Shown in pieces: positions 53,806 through 61,593 of a stretch of 64,000 bases of DNA; positions within the stretch are counted from its first letter, which is position 1, and each line of letters starts with the position of its first letter. This DNA is from Streptomyces sp. NBC_00091 (GTDB taxonomy: Bacteria > Actinomycetota > Actinomycetes > Streptomycetales > Streptomycetaceae). The position numbers were made by a program, and so were the translations under genes. The notes under the pieces are model-generated. The model made no database searches, was not told where the DNA came from, and saw only the letters and a list, made by a program, of their open reading frames with translations. The stretch covers positions 1,240,001 through 1,304,000 of the forward strand of contig NZ_JAPEMA010000001.1 in NCBI RefSeq assembly GCF_026343185.1, given 5' to 3'.

Positions 53806-54390
53806 TCAGCGCTTGACGTCGTACGAGGTGACGACCTGGCCGCCGCCGAGGGCGGTGCAGCCGGTCAGCTCCAGGGAGCGCACGCCGAAGCCGGCCCGGG
53901 ACATCGGCATGCCGGTGCCCACCACGACGGGGTAGGTCTTCACGATGTACTCGTCGATCTCGTCCACCAGCTGGGCCGCGAGGTCCGCCCCGCCGCACAG
54001 CCAGATGCCGAGGCCGTCCCGCTCCTTGAGCTCGCGGACCTTGGCCGCCACGTCACCGCTGATCAGCTGCACCTCGGGGTCGGGCGAGACCGTGAGGGAG
54101 CGCGAGACGACGTACTGCTCGCGCATGTGGCCGTAGGGGCTGGTGAGGCCCAGCTTGAGGCCCGGCTCATAGGTGCCCCGGCCCATGAGGACCGCGTCGA
54201 ACCGCTTCGGGGCGGCGTCCTCGATCCCGAGCTGGGTGCGCCCCGGGCCGGAGACCGTCTCGGGGTACTCGGCCGTCAGGTGACCGATGAACTCCGGGTC
54301 GAGGTAGCTGTAGATGAAATCGGCATCGCCGTCCGGGGCTCCGATGAAGCCGTCGACGGTGGTGGCGATGAAGTACGTGAGCTTGCGCAA
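53806..54390 (-). CDS. Dihydrofolate reductase-like (RibD C-terminal) protein
   Basis: 194 residues from a TTG at 54390, preceded by GGAAGAGAA. The fold markers are LTYFIATTVDGFIGAPDGDADF at the N-terminus and the nucleotide motif LGIWLCGGADLAAQLVDEIDEYIV. Such RibD_C family proteins use NADPH to reduce unknown substrates; they are not true DHFRs. The 24-bp operator-like inverted repeat 49-72 bases upstream suggests control by a nearby or distant regulator, but no regulator gene is adjacent. Confidence 0.85.
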   Translation of the reverse strand: MRKLTYFIATTVDGFIGAPDGDADFIYSYLDPEFIGHLTAEYPETVSGPGRTQLGIEDAAPKRFDAVLMGRGTYEPGLKLGLTSPYGHMREQYVVSRSLTVSPDPEVQLISGDVAAKVRELKERDGLGIWLCGGADLAAQLVDEIDEYIVKTYPVVVGTGMPMSRAGFGVRSLELTGCTALGGGQVVTSYDVKR

Positions 54391-54438
54391 GCGATTCTCT
54401 TCCGTTTGGCGGTGCCACCGCTCCGGGGCACGTCGATG

Positions 54439-54462
54439 AAAGTACTTCACCTGGAGTACTTT
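54439..54462. promoter_or_regulatory. Perfect inverted repeat upstream of the DHFR-like gene
   Basis: AAAGTACT, an 8-base spacer, then AGTACTTT, unusually AT-rich for the region. The pattern resembles TACT-N7-9-AGTA sites of HxlR-type regulators. It lies 49-72 bases before the start codon, where it would overlap a promoter. Confidence 0.65.
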
Positions 54463-54490
54463 GCCAACCCTCTATTTCCGCAAGCCCCAC

Positions 54491-55084
54491 TCAGCCGCGC
54501 GGCTTGCGCCACATGGGCCACATCAGCGGCCCCTCCGGAAGCCGCACCGCCTCGCCGGTGAACTCCCAGCCCAGCCGCTCGTACAGCCGCTTGCTGCGCT
54601 CGCTGCTGGCCTCCAGGTACGCCGGGACCCCGTCCCGGTCGCAGCGCTCCAGCACCGGCCGCATCAGCTCGGTGCCCAGGCCCTCGCCCTGCCGGCCGGG
54701 CGCGACCGCGATCATCAGCAGGTACTCGTGCTCCTCGGCGGTCGGGTGGACCTCCCCCGTGAGCCGCCCGACCAGCTCGCACCGCTCGTTGTCCGGGTCG
54801 GCCGCCGCCCGCATCTTCGCGGGGACCTCGTCCTCGCCCTCGTGCTCGCCCGCCGGGATCCGCAGCCACAGCGCGGCCGCCGAGCCGTCCACCGCGTAGT
54901 CGATCCGGCCCTCGGCCAGCGCGACGTCCGCGAAGACCCCGAGGAACTTGGCGTTCACCGCGGCCCGGTGCTCCGGGTCCGGGAAGACCCAGCAGGTCAC
55001 CGGATCGTCGCGGAAGGCCTCGTCCAGCAGGCGCGCGACCGCGTCCCGGTCCGACAGATCCGCCTGACGTATCTCCAGCACCAT
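54491..55084 (-). CDS. GNAT family N-acetyltransferase
   Basis: 197 residues. The acetyl-CoA motif A is YLLMIAVAPGRQGEGLGTELM, with the end motif YERLGWEFTGEAVRLPEGPLMWPMWR. It resembles the Streptomyces GNAT group related to puromycin N-acetyltransferase in general layout (Pac-like, DPVTCWVFPDPE), but the substrate cannot be assigned. SD GAAGGG lies about 8 bases before the ATG at 55084. It is 182 bases upstream of the encapsulin operon terminator side and stands alone. Confidence 0.85.
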   Translation of the reverse strand: MVLEIRQADLSDRDAVARLLDEAFRDDPVTCWVFPDPEHRAAVNAKFLGVFADVALAEGRIDYAVDGSAAALWLRIPAGEHEGEDEVPAKMRAAADPDNERCELVGRLTGEVHPTAEEHEYLLMIAVAPGRQGEGLGTELMRPVLERCDRDGVPAYLEASSERSKRLYERLGWEFTGEAVRLPEGPLMWPMWRKPRG

Positions 55085-55167
55085 GGGTAACACCCTTCAC
55101 TCACGTGTCAACTAACGCGAGCGATCCTAGAGTTGCCCGGAGCAGTTCATAAGACCCGCATGCCGAA

Positions 55168-55205
55168 AGGCCTGTTCCGGCACCCCGCAGCACCGGAACA
55201 GGCCT
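55168..55205. terminator. Terminator of the encapsulin operon
   Basis: A perfect 13-bp stem (55168-55180 with 55193-55205) with a 12-base loop lies 61 bases after the polyprenyl transferase stop (minus strand). A run of CCTCCACC repeats separates it from the gene. Confidence 0.8.
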
Positions 55206-55265
55206 CCGCCCTCCACCCCTCCACCCCTCCCCCTCCACCCCTCCCCCCTCCCCAGGGGATGTCCG

Positions 55266-56315
55266 CTACTTCGTCCGGCGCGTGACGAACTCCGCGAGGG
55301 CCAGCAGTCCGCCCGCCGCCGCGAGGTCGGGCACCGCCCGGGACAGCTCCTGCACCGCCCGGCCCATCCGGTCGGCCGCATGGGCCTGCGCCCAGTCGCG
55401 GCCGCCGGCCCGCTCCACCGCCCGGGCGGCGCGGGGCACGTCGTCCTCCTTCACGGAACCCGCGTACAGGGCCGCCAGCTCCTCCCCGGCCTCGGTGCCC
55501 GAGGTGAGGGCGGCCACGACCGGGAGGGACTTCTTGCGGGCGAGCAGGTCCGCCCCGGCCGGCTTGCCGGTGTGCCCGGGGTCGCCCCAGATGCCGATCA
55601 GGTCGTCGATCAGCTGGAAGGCCAGCCCGGCCTCCCGCCCGAAGGCGTCCATCGCCTCGACCTCCTCCGGCCCGGCCCCCGCGTACAGCGCGCCCAGCGC
55701 GCAGGCGCAGCCCAGCAGGGCCCCGGTCTTGGCCGTGGCCATGGTCAGGCACTCGTCGAGCGAGACGTACGGACGGCTCTCGAAGGCGCAGTCCGCCTGC
55801 TGGCCCTCGCACAGCTCGACCACACAGGCCGCGAGCCGGGCCGAGGCCGCCGCCGAGGCCGGGTGCGGGTCCTCGGCGAGCAGCCGCACCGCGAGCGCCA
55901 TCATGGCGTCGCCCGCCAGGATCGCGTCCGGCATCCCGAAGACGGTCCAGGCGGTGGGCCGCCCGCGCCGCTGGACGTCCCTGTCGATGATGTCGTCGTG
56001 CAGCAGGGTGAAGTTGTGCGCCAGCTCCACGGCCGCCGCCGCCCGTACGGCGTCCCCGGCGGCGGCCCGCGGTACGCCCAGGGCCTGCGCCGAGGCGAGC
56101 ACGAGCGCCGGCCGGATGGCCTTGCCCGCGCCGCCCTCCGCGGGGCTTCCGTCCTCGCGCTCCCAGCCGAAGTGGTACATCGCCACCCGCCGCATCGCGC
56201 CGGGCAGGCTTCCGACGGCCCGGCGCAGTTCCGGGTTGACCGTTTCTCTTGTGGCTTCCAGCAGGGCCGCCGCTTCCTGCCCCTCGCCCGCCACCACGGC
56301 GTCGGCGGTCCTCAA
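55266..56315 (-). CDS. Polyprenyl transferase, cargo of the family 2B encapsulin
   Basis: About 349 residues. The first aspartate-rich motif is [10 protein letters not shown] and the second [11 protein letters not shown], as in trans-isoprenyl diphosphate synthases (geranyl to geranylgeranyl chain lengths). The neighbour is the shell gene, whose stop overlaps here, the usual operon of family 2B encapsulin with a polyprenyl transferase cargo. The TTG at 56315 overlapping the shell stop is taken as start; GTGs at 56297 and 56294 are alternatives. The N-terminal cargo-loading segment is short if the start is correct. Confidence 0.88.
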   Translation of the reverse strand: MRTADAVVAGEGQEAAALLEATRETVNPELRRAVGSLPGAMRRVAMYHFGWEREDGSPAEGGAGKAIRPALVLASAQALGVPRAAAGDAVRAAAAVELAHNFTLLHDDIIDRDVQRRGRPTAWTVFGMPDAILAGDAMMALAVRLLAEDPHPASAAASARLAACVVELCEGQQADCAFESRPYVSLDECLTMATAKTGALLGCACALGALYAGAGPEEVEAMDAFGREAGLAFQLIDDLIGIWGDPGHTGKPAGADLLARKKSLPVVAALTSGTEAGEELAALYAGSVKEDDVPRAARAVERAGGRDWAQAHAADRMGRAVQELSRAVPDLAAAGGLLALAEFVTRRTK

Positions 56316-57718
56316 CGCCAGCGGCCGATCTCGACGTTCTCCAGGACGCCCAGCGCGTCCGGCACCAGGACGGCGGCGGAGAAGTAGGCCGTCACCAGGT
56401 AGGAGATGATCGCCTGCTCGCTGATCCCCATGAACCGCACGGACATGCTCGGCTCGATCTCGTCGGGGATGCCGGGCTGGTGGAGGCCGATCACGCCCTG
56501 CTCGTCCTCGCCGGTGCGCATGCACAGGATGGAGGTCGTACGGGCGTCGCTGATCGGGATCTTGGTGGACGGGAAGATCGGCACGCCCCGCCAGGAGGGC
56601 ACCTGGGTGCCGCCGAACTCGACCGTCTCCGGGTAGAGGCCGCGCTTGTTGCACTCGCGGCCGAAGGCGGCGATGGCCTCGGGGTGGGCGAGGAACATCC
56701 TGGAGCCGCGCCGCATGCTGAGCAGCTGGTCCATGTCGTCGGGGGTGGGCCCGCCGTCGTGGGGCTGGATGCGCTGGTCGTAGTCGGCGTTGTGGAGCAG
56801 GCCGAACTCGGGGTTGTTGAGCATCTCGTGCTCCTGGCGCTCGCGCAGCGCCTCGACCGTGAGCCTGAGCTGTTGCTCGGTCTGGTTCATCGGGTGGTTG
56901 TAGAGGTCGGCGACGCGGGTGTGGACGCGCAGGACCGTTTGTGCAATGGAGAGTTCGTACTCGCGCGGCCGGGCTTCGTAGTCGACGAAGGTGCCGGGGA
57001 GCACGGCTTCGCCGTGGTGGCCGGCGGAGAGGTCGATCGCCGCCTCGCCGTAGGAGTTGGTGGGCCGGGCGGGCCGGCTCCGTACACCGTCCACGTGCGC
57101 CCGCAGCGATTCGGCCCGGTCGGCGAGGAGCTGGAAGTCCTGGCGGGACAGCACCAGCGCGGTGCCGGCGGTGGCGGCGCGGGCGGTGTACTCCCAGATC
57201 GCCGCCTCGTCGGTGAGGGAGCCCTCGCCGAAGTACGCGCCGTCGGCGACGGTCCGCAGGACCGCGTCGCCCCCGTAGGGGCCGGGGCCGATCTGGTCGA
57301 TGCGGCCGTGGGCGAGCAGGAAGACCTGGTCGGAGGGGCTGCCGAAGGAGGTGAGCTCCTGGCCGGCCTCGAAGTCGACCTGCCGGCAGCGGGCGGCGAG
57401 CTCGGTGAGGACCTCCTCGTCCGCGTAGTCGCGCAGCAGCGGGAGTTCGCCGAGTTCGGCCGGGATGACCTGGACCTGGGAGCCGGTCTTGACGAACTCC
57501 ACGATGCCGTTGCCGACCGAGTGGCTGAGCCGGCGGTTGACGCGGTAGGTGCCGCCCTGCACCGGGACCCACGGGAGCATCTTCAGCAGCCACCGCGAGG
57601 TGATCTCCTGCATCTGCGGCGCGGACTTGGTCGTGGTTGCCAAGTTCCGGGCGGCCGAGGTTCCCAGACTGCGTTGCGGCGTCCTGGGTTCGGCTTCGGA
57701 ACCTGCCTGGACCGACAT
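56312..57718 (-). CDS. Family 2B encapsulin shell protein
   Basis: 468 residues. An N-terminal arm is followed by a cyclic-nucleotide-binding-like insertion (about 85-215; [16 protein letters not shown]... and [11 protein letters not shown]) and the HK97-fold shell domain ([21 protein letters not shown]...). The inserted domain is what separates group 2B from 2A. Shells of this family enclose a cargo enzyme, here the polyprenyl transferase next door. The cAMP-binding-like site may gate activity; ligand binding is unproved. Divergent from nsrR. Confidence 0.94.
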   Translation of the reverse strand: MSVQAGSEAEPRTPQRSLGTSAARNLATTTKSAPQMQEITSRWLLKMLPWVPVQGGTYRVNRRLSHSVGNGIVEFVKTGSQVQVIPAELGELPLLRDYADEEVLTELAARCRQVDFEAGQELTSFGSPSDQVFLLAHGRIDQIGPGPYGGDAVLRTVADGAYFGEGSLTDEAAIWEYTARAATAGTALVLSRQDFQLLADRAESLRAHVDGVRSRPARPTNSYGEAAIDLSAGHHGEAVLPGTFVDYEARPREYELSIAQTVLRVHTRVADLYNHPMNQTEQQLRLTVEALRERQEHEMLNNPEFGLLHNADYDQRIQPHDGGPTPDDMDQLLSMRRGSRMFLAHPEAIAAFGRECNKRGLYPETVEFGGTQVPSWRGVPIFPSTKIPISDARTTSILCMRTGEDEQGVIGLHQPGIPDEIEPSMSVRFMGISEQAIISYLVTAYFSAAVLVPDALGVLENVEIGRWR

Positions 57719-57901
57719 GTGTTTCCCTTTCGATCACTCCATGGTCTGCGGAACGGAAGCCTTCCAGCACGCAACGTGGTGAGACCATTACACAAATGAG
57801 TGGGACTACTCGGTGCGGGCGTGGGCATCTTCCAGGGCTCAACGCCTTCACACGCGGCGACTCTAATTTGTATCTGCGATTCCAGTTTCTACCCTGAAGC
57901 C

Positions 57902-58354
57902 ATGCGGCTGACCCGATTCACCGACCTGGCGCTGCGCGTACTGATGCGCCTGGCCGTCGAGGACACGGACCTCCCCACCACCCGCGAGGTGGCGGCCACC
58001 ATGGAGGTTCCGTACACCCACACCGCCAAGGTGGTCGCCAGGCTGCAGCGCCTCGGGCTGATCGAGGCCCGGCGCGGCCGTGGCGGCGGGCTCGCGCTCA
58101 CCGCCGCCGGACGCGCCACCTCGGTGGGCGGGGTGGTGCGCGAACTGGAGGGCACGGGCGACGTCGTGGACTGCGACGGCACCACCCCGTGCCCGCTGCG
58201 CGGGGCCTGCGTCCTGCGCGGCGCGCTGCGCCGGGCCCAGGAGGCCTTCTTCGCCGCACTGGACCCGCTCACGGTGAACGAGCTGGTGGCGGCCCCCACG
58301 GGGCCCCTGCTGCTGGGCATCTCGAGCGGCGCGCGGAGCAGTACCGCACCCTGA
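57902..58354 (+). CDS. nsrR: Rrf2 family NO-sensing repressor NsrR
   Basis: 150 residues. The HTH region is PTTREVAATMEVPYTHTAKVVARLQRLGLI. Cluster ligands Cys91, Cys97 and Cys103 (CDGTTPCPLRGAC, C-x5-C-x5-C) and Asp8 match the [4Fe-4S] ligands of S. coelicolor NsrR. NsrR represses hmp and its own gene and is released by NO. Here it is the only fully intact gene of the pair: the adjacent hmp is broken. The ATG at 57902 gives the family start MRLTRFTDLAL. Confidence 0.93.
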   Translation: MRLTRFTDLALRVLMRLAVEDTDLPTTREVAATMEVPYTHTAKVVARLQRLGLIEARRGRGGGLALTAAGRATSVGGVVRELEGTGDVVDCDGTTPCPLRGACVLRGALRRAQEAFFAALDPLTVNELVAAPTGPLLLGISSGARSSTAP

Positions 58355-58420
58355 CCGGATCCGACCCGAGGGCGCCTTCGAACAGATCTGCGCATGGCGC
58401 CGGGGCCGTCCCGAGCCATT

Positions 58421-58444
58421 AAATACGCATGTGCCATACCAATT
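58421..58444. promoter_or_regulatory. Putative NsrR operator upstream of the hmp remnant
   Basis: AAATACGCATGTGCC at 58421 begins an imperfect inverted repeat of about 24 bases that resembles reported S. coelicolor NsrR sites (AAC/AACGCATCTG type). It lies 17 bases before the hmp start codon. AT-rich for this genome. Confidence 0.55.
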
Positions 58445-58460
58445 AAGCGAGGAGCTCCCC

Positions 58461-59590
58461 ATGCTGTCCGAGAAGTCGGCCGCGACCGTACGTGCCACCC
58501 TGCCCGCCGTCGGGGCCGCGATCGGCGACATCACGGAGCTGTTCTACGAGAAGCTGTTCGCGGCCCACCCGGCGCTGCTGCGGGACCTGTTCAACCGCGG
58601 CAACCAGAACGCCGGGCTCCAGAAGCAGGCCCTCGCCGGCTCCATCGCCGCCTTCGCCACCCACCTCGTGGAGCACCCGGACACCCGCCCGGACGTGATG
58701 CGGACCGGCGCCGACGCATCTGCCCGGCCACCACGCCTCGGTCCAGATTGAACTGACCGACTGGGGCCCGGCAGATCCGCCAGTACAGCGTCTCTGATCG
58801 GCGTAGCCATCCCGTGTCACCCACGGGATCCACACACGGCAGGATGCCAGACCTACACCGATCGCCTTCGCGCCCTGGTGCCGACCGGCTGACCGGTGGC
58901 CCGTGTGAGCACGTCCCTCCGGACGCTGGTTGGCCCAGCCTGCACGGCTATAGGGCCAAGGAGGGTGCCCGACGTCGCCTGGGCGCCGGGCGTGCGCATA
59001 CATACCGTCACGAATCCACCACGTATGGCGAGTTGAAGCGGCAGGGGTCTCCACCTACCCCGGCTCCCCGGGCACGCGCAATCACCGTCAAGCGCGACGG
59101 CGAGGTCTCCCACCACCTCCACACCCGGGTCCGCACCGGCGACGCCCTGCGCGTCTCGGCCCCGTACGGCGACCTGGCCCTCGGGGACTCCACCGCGCCG
59201 GTCCTGCCGGCCTCGGCCGGCATCGGCTGCACCCCGATGCTGTCGATGCTGGAGCACCTGGCCGACAGCGGGCACACCGCCCCCGTCACCGTCCTGCACG
59301 CCGACCGCACCCCCGACGACCACGCCCTTCGCTCGGACCACCGCGCCCTGACGCACAAGCTCCCCGACGCCACGGCCCGGTTCTGGTACGAGGCCGGGGC
59401 CGAGGCCGGTGACGGGACCGGCCGCGTCGACCTGACCGCCGTCCCGGTCGCGCCCGGCACCCGGGCCTACCTCTGCGGGCCGCTCCCCTTCATGCGGGCG
59501 GTACGCGCCCAGCTGCTCGCCAAGGGCGTCCCGGCCGCGGACATCCACTACGAGGTCTTCGGCCCGGACCTGTGGCTCGCTTCGGCGTAA
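58461..59590 (+). pseudogene. hmp: Broken flavohemoglobin (hmp) gene
   Basis: The N-terminal globin (MLSEKSAATVRATLPAVGAA to about 58700) is intact in frame but is cut after RPDVM. FAD-domain pieces follow in another frame: HLPGHHASVQIELTDW, then RQIRQYSVSD in a third. About 250 bases of unrelated sequence come next, and the NAD domain (ITVKRDGEVSHHLH... to FGPDLWLASA) resumes to the natural stop. So there are a deletion, two frame changes and an insertion. Hmp normally turns NO into nitrate; this copy cannot be complete. The SD GAGGAG and start are preserved. Confidence 0.9.
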
Positions 59591-59681
59591 GGGCTGGCCG
59601 AATCACGCCCTAGCCTCGGAAGGGCCGCCTCCGCTACACCGGTAAGTGACGGAACGAACACACACGGTAAAGGAGGCGGCC

Positions 59682-60272
59682 ATGACCGCACCCATGTCCG
59701 CGGCCCGCTTCATCCAGGCCCTGCGCGCCGAGGGCCTGACCGTCGTGGAGGTCGGCGCCTGGCGCACGCGCAACCGCAACCACAAGGGCCCCTGGGGGCC
59801 GGTGCACGGGGTGATGATCCACCACACCGTCACCAACGGCACCGCGTACACGGTGGAACTCTGCCGCGACGGCGACTCCGCCCTGCCCGGCCCGCTCTGC
59901 CACGGGGTCATCACCAAGGACGGCCGCGTCCACCTCGTCGGCTTCGGCCGCACCAACCACGCCGGCGCCGGCGACTCCGACGTACTGGCCGCCGTCATCG
60001 CGGAGAAGCGGCTGCCGCCGGACGACCGCGCCGACACCGACGGCAACCGGCACTTCTACGGCTTCGAGTGCGAGAACCTCGGCAACGGCGAGGACCCCTG
60101 GCCGGCCGCCCAGCTCGACGCCATGACCCGCGCCGCGGCCGCGGTCTGCCGGGTCCACGGCTGGGGCGCCCGCTCGGTACTGGGCCACCGCGAATGGCAG
60201 CCCGGCAAGATCGACCCCCGGGGCTTCACCATGGACTGGTTCCGCGATCGCGTCGCCGACCGCCTGAAGTGA
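59682..60272 (+). CDS. PGRP/amidase-2 family N-acetylmuramoyl-L-alanine amidase, no signal peptide
   Basis: 196 residues. Zinc-site features: His in MIHHTVT, NHAGAG and GHREWQPGKIDPRG, with Asp/Cys-like third ligand positions of amidase-2. It cuts between MurNAc and L-Ala of peptidoglycan. The N-terminus MTAPMSAARFIQALRAEG is not a signal peptide, so the protein resembles a phage endolysin or a cytosolic amidase. AAGGAGG lies 6 bases before the ATG. No phage genes are nearby. D-cysteine desulfhydrase-like gene follows after 26 bases. Confidence 0.88.
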   Translation: MTAPMSAARFIQALRAEGLTVVEVGAWRTRNRNHKGPWGPVHGVMIHHTVTNGTAYTVELCRDGDSALPGPLCHGVITKDGRVHLVGFGRTNHAGAGDSDVLAAVIAEKRLPPDDRADTDGNRHFYGFECENLGNGEDPWPAAQLDAMTRAAAAVCRVHGWGARSVLGHREWQPGKIDPRGFTMDWFRDRVADRLK

Positions 60273-60298
60273 GCCGCGCCTGCCCTGACAATGGCCTG

Positions 60299-61192
60299 GT
60301 GACCCACCCCGAACTGCGCCCCCGCCCGCCGTCCCCCCTCGTCGAGGCGGCCGACGAGCGCTTCGCCGCGCACGGGGTCCGGCTGCTGCTCAAGCGGGAC
60401 GACCTCGTCCACCCGGAGCTGCCCGGCAACAAGTGGCGCAAGCTCGCGCCGAACCTCCGGGCGGCGGTGGAGGCGGGCCACGGGCAGCTGGCCACCTTCG
60501 GCGGGGCCTACTCCAACCACCTGCGGGCCACCGCCGCGGCCGGCCGGCTCCTCGGCCTGCGCACCGTCGGCATCGTACGGGGGGACGAGCTGGCCGGCCG
60601 CCCCCTGAACGACTCCCTCGCCCGCTGCGCGGCGGACGGCATGCGGCTGCACTTCACGACCCGCTCGGAGTACCGCCGCAAGACCGAACCGCAGACCCTG
60701 GCCCGCCTCCTGGAGGCGGCCGGCGCGACCGGGGCGTACGTCGTCCCCGAGGGCGGCAGCAACGCCCTGGCCCTCACGGGCTGCGCGGAACTGGGCCGCG
60801 AGCTGCGCGGCCGGTGCGACGTGGCGGCGGTGGCCTGCGGTACGGGCGGCACCCTGGCCGGCCTCGCGGCGGGGCTGGCCCCGGGCCAGCGGGCACTGGG
60901 CGTACCGGTCCTGGCCGGGGGCTTCCTGGGCGCGGAGATACGTTCCCTCCAGGCCCTCGCCTTCGGCGGCCCGGCCGGCGACTGGGCCCTCGCGGAGGGC
61001 TACGACCACGGCGGCTACGCCCGTGTGCCGGCGGCGCTGGATTCCTTCGCCGCGGACTTCGAGTCCCGGCACGGGGTCCCGGTGGAGCGGATCTACGTCG
61101 CGAAGCTCCTCTGGGCCCTGACGGCCCTCACCGCCGAGGCCGCCTTCCCCCGGGGCACCACCCTGACCGCCGTCATCACCGGCCCCCCGTAA
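60299..61192 (+). CDS. PLP-dependent ACC deaminase/D-cysteine desulfhydrase family enzyme
   Basis: 297 residues. The PLP-binding Lys is Lys45 in LPGNKWRKLAPN. The phosphate loop is ACGTGGTLAG. The family includes 1-aminocyclopropane-1-carboxylate deaminases and D-cysteine desulfhydrases; the residues that separate them cannot be judged safely by eye. GTG start at 60299; no strong SD sequence. It lies 26 bases after the amidase gene on the same strand and may share its transcript. Confidence 0.87.
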   Translation: MTHPELRPRPPSPLVEAADERFAAHGVRLLLKRDDLVHPELPGNKWRKLAPNLRAAVEAGHGQLATFGGAYSNHLRATAAAGRLLGLRTVGIVRGDELAGRPLNDSLARCAADGMRLHFTTRSEYRRKTEPQTLARLLEAAGATGAYVVPEGGSNALALTGCAELGRELRGRCDVAAVACGTGGTLAGLAAGLAPGQRALGVPVLAGGFLGAEIRSLQALAFGGPAGDWALAEGYDHGGYARVPAALDSFAADFESRHGVPVERIYVAKLLWALTALTAEAAFPRGTTLTAVITGPP

Positions 61193-61210
61193 CCCGGCTG
61201 CCCCGGTTCC

Positions 61211-61305
61211 CGCTGCGCGGAGCAGCTCCCCTACCCGCCCTTCGCCCGTTCCCTGGGGCTCCGCCCCAGACCCCGCGCCTCAAACGCCGGCGAGGCTGGA
61301 GGGTG
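61211..61305. repeat. REP-like unit of composite repeat, copy 3
   Basis: Same core as copies 1 and 2 (ACCCGCCCTTCGCCCGTTCC and CCTCAAACGCCGGCGAGGCT at 61278-61297), the shortest of the three because the GGGCTGCGCCCCGGACC part is missing. Followed by hairpin copy 3. Confidence 0.8.
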
Positions 61306-61375
61306 CGGCGGGGCTGGATGGCGCCAGCGGGACCGAATGGGACTGCGCCAGCACGGGGTCGCGCACGTAAGGGGT

Positions 61376-61507
61376 CGGGGGCGGGGTGGGGTGTTGTCCG
61401 GGACTAAAACGAGATGAATTCGGCGCAAACCACTGCCCCGCAAACCAAGCACCGCCAAGGCGCCGAACATCGAAGCCCGTCCCGGACGACACCCCACCCC
61501 GCCCCCG
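61376..61507. repeat. Nested inverted-repeat element, copy 3
   Basis: Outer arms 61376-61404 and 61479-61507 (29 bases, one imperfect pair); inner stem 61419-61426 with 61460-61467. The inner loop has diverged strongly from copies 1 and 2, but both stems are kept. Homology with copy 1 extends rightward to the stop codon of the antiporter gene, sharing the last 24 bases including TGA. Confidence 0.85.
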
Positions 61508-61593
61508 ACCCCGACCCACCCACAGCACCCCACCCCCACCCCCGCCCGGTCAGGGCAACGACCCACCCCGAACACCGCCCGGCCAGGGCACGG

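Noticed and set aside
55207..55255. CCTCCACC-rich run after the encapsulin operon considered as a functional repeat
   Set aside because: Short, irregular pyrimidine tract; no pattern beyond simple slippage.
58814..59590. Plus-strand frame from 58814 considered as an independent ferredoxin reductase-type gene
   Set aside because: Its first ~85 residues have no family similarity and the rest is the NAD half of Hmp, preceded by hmp fragments in other frames; a broken gene explains it better.
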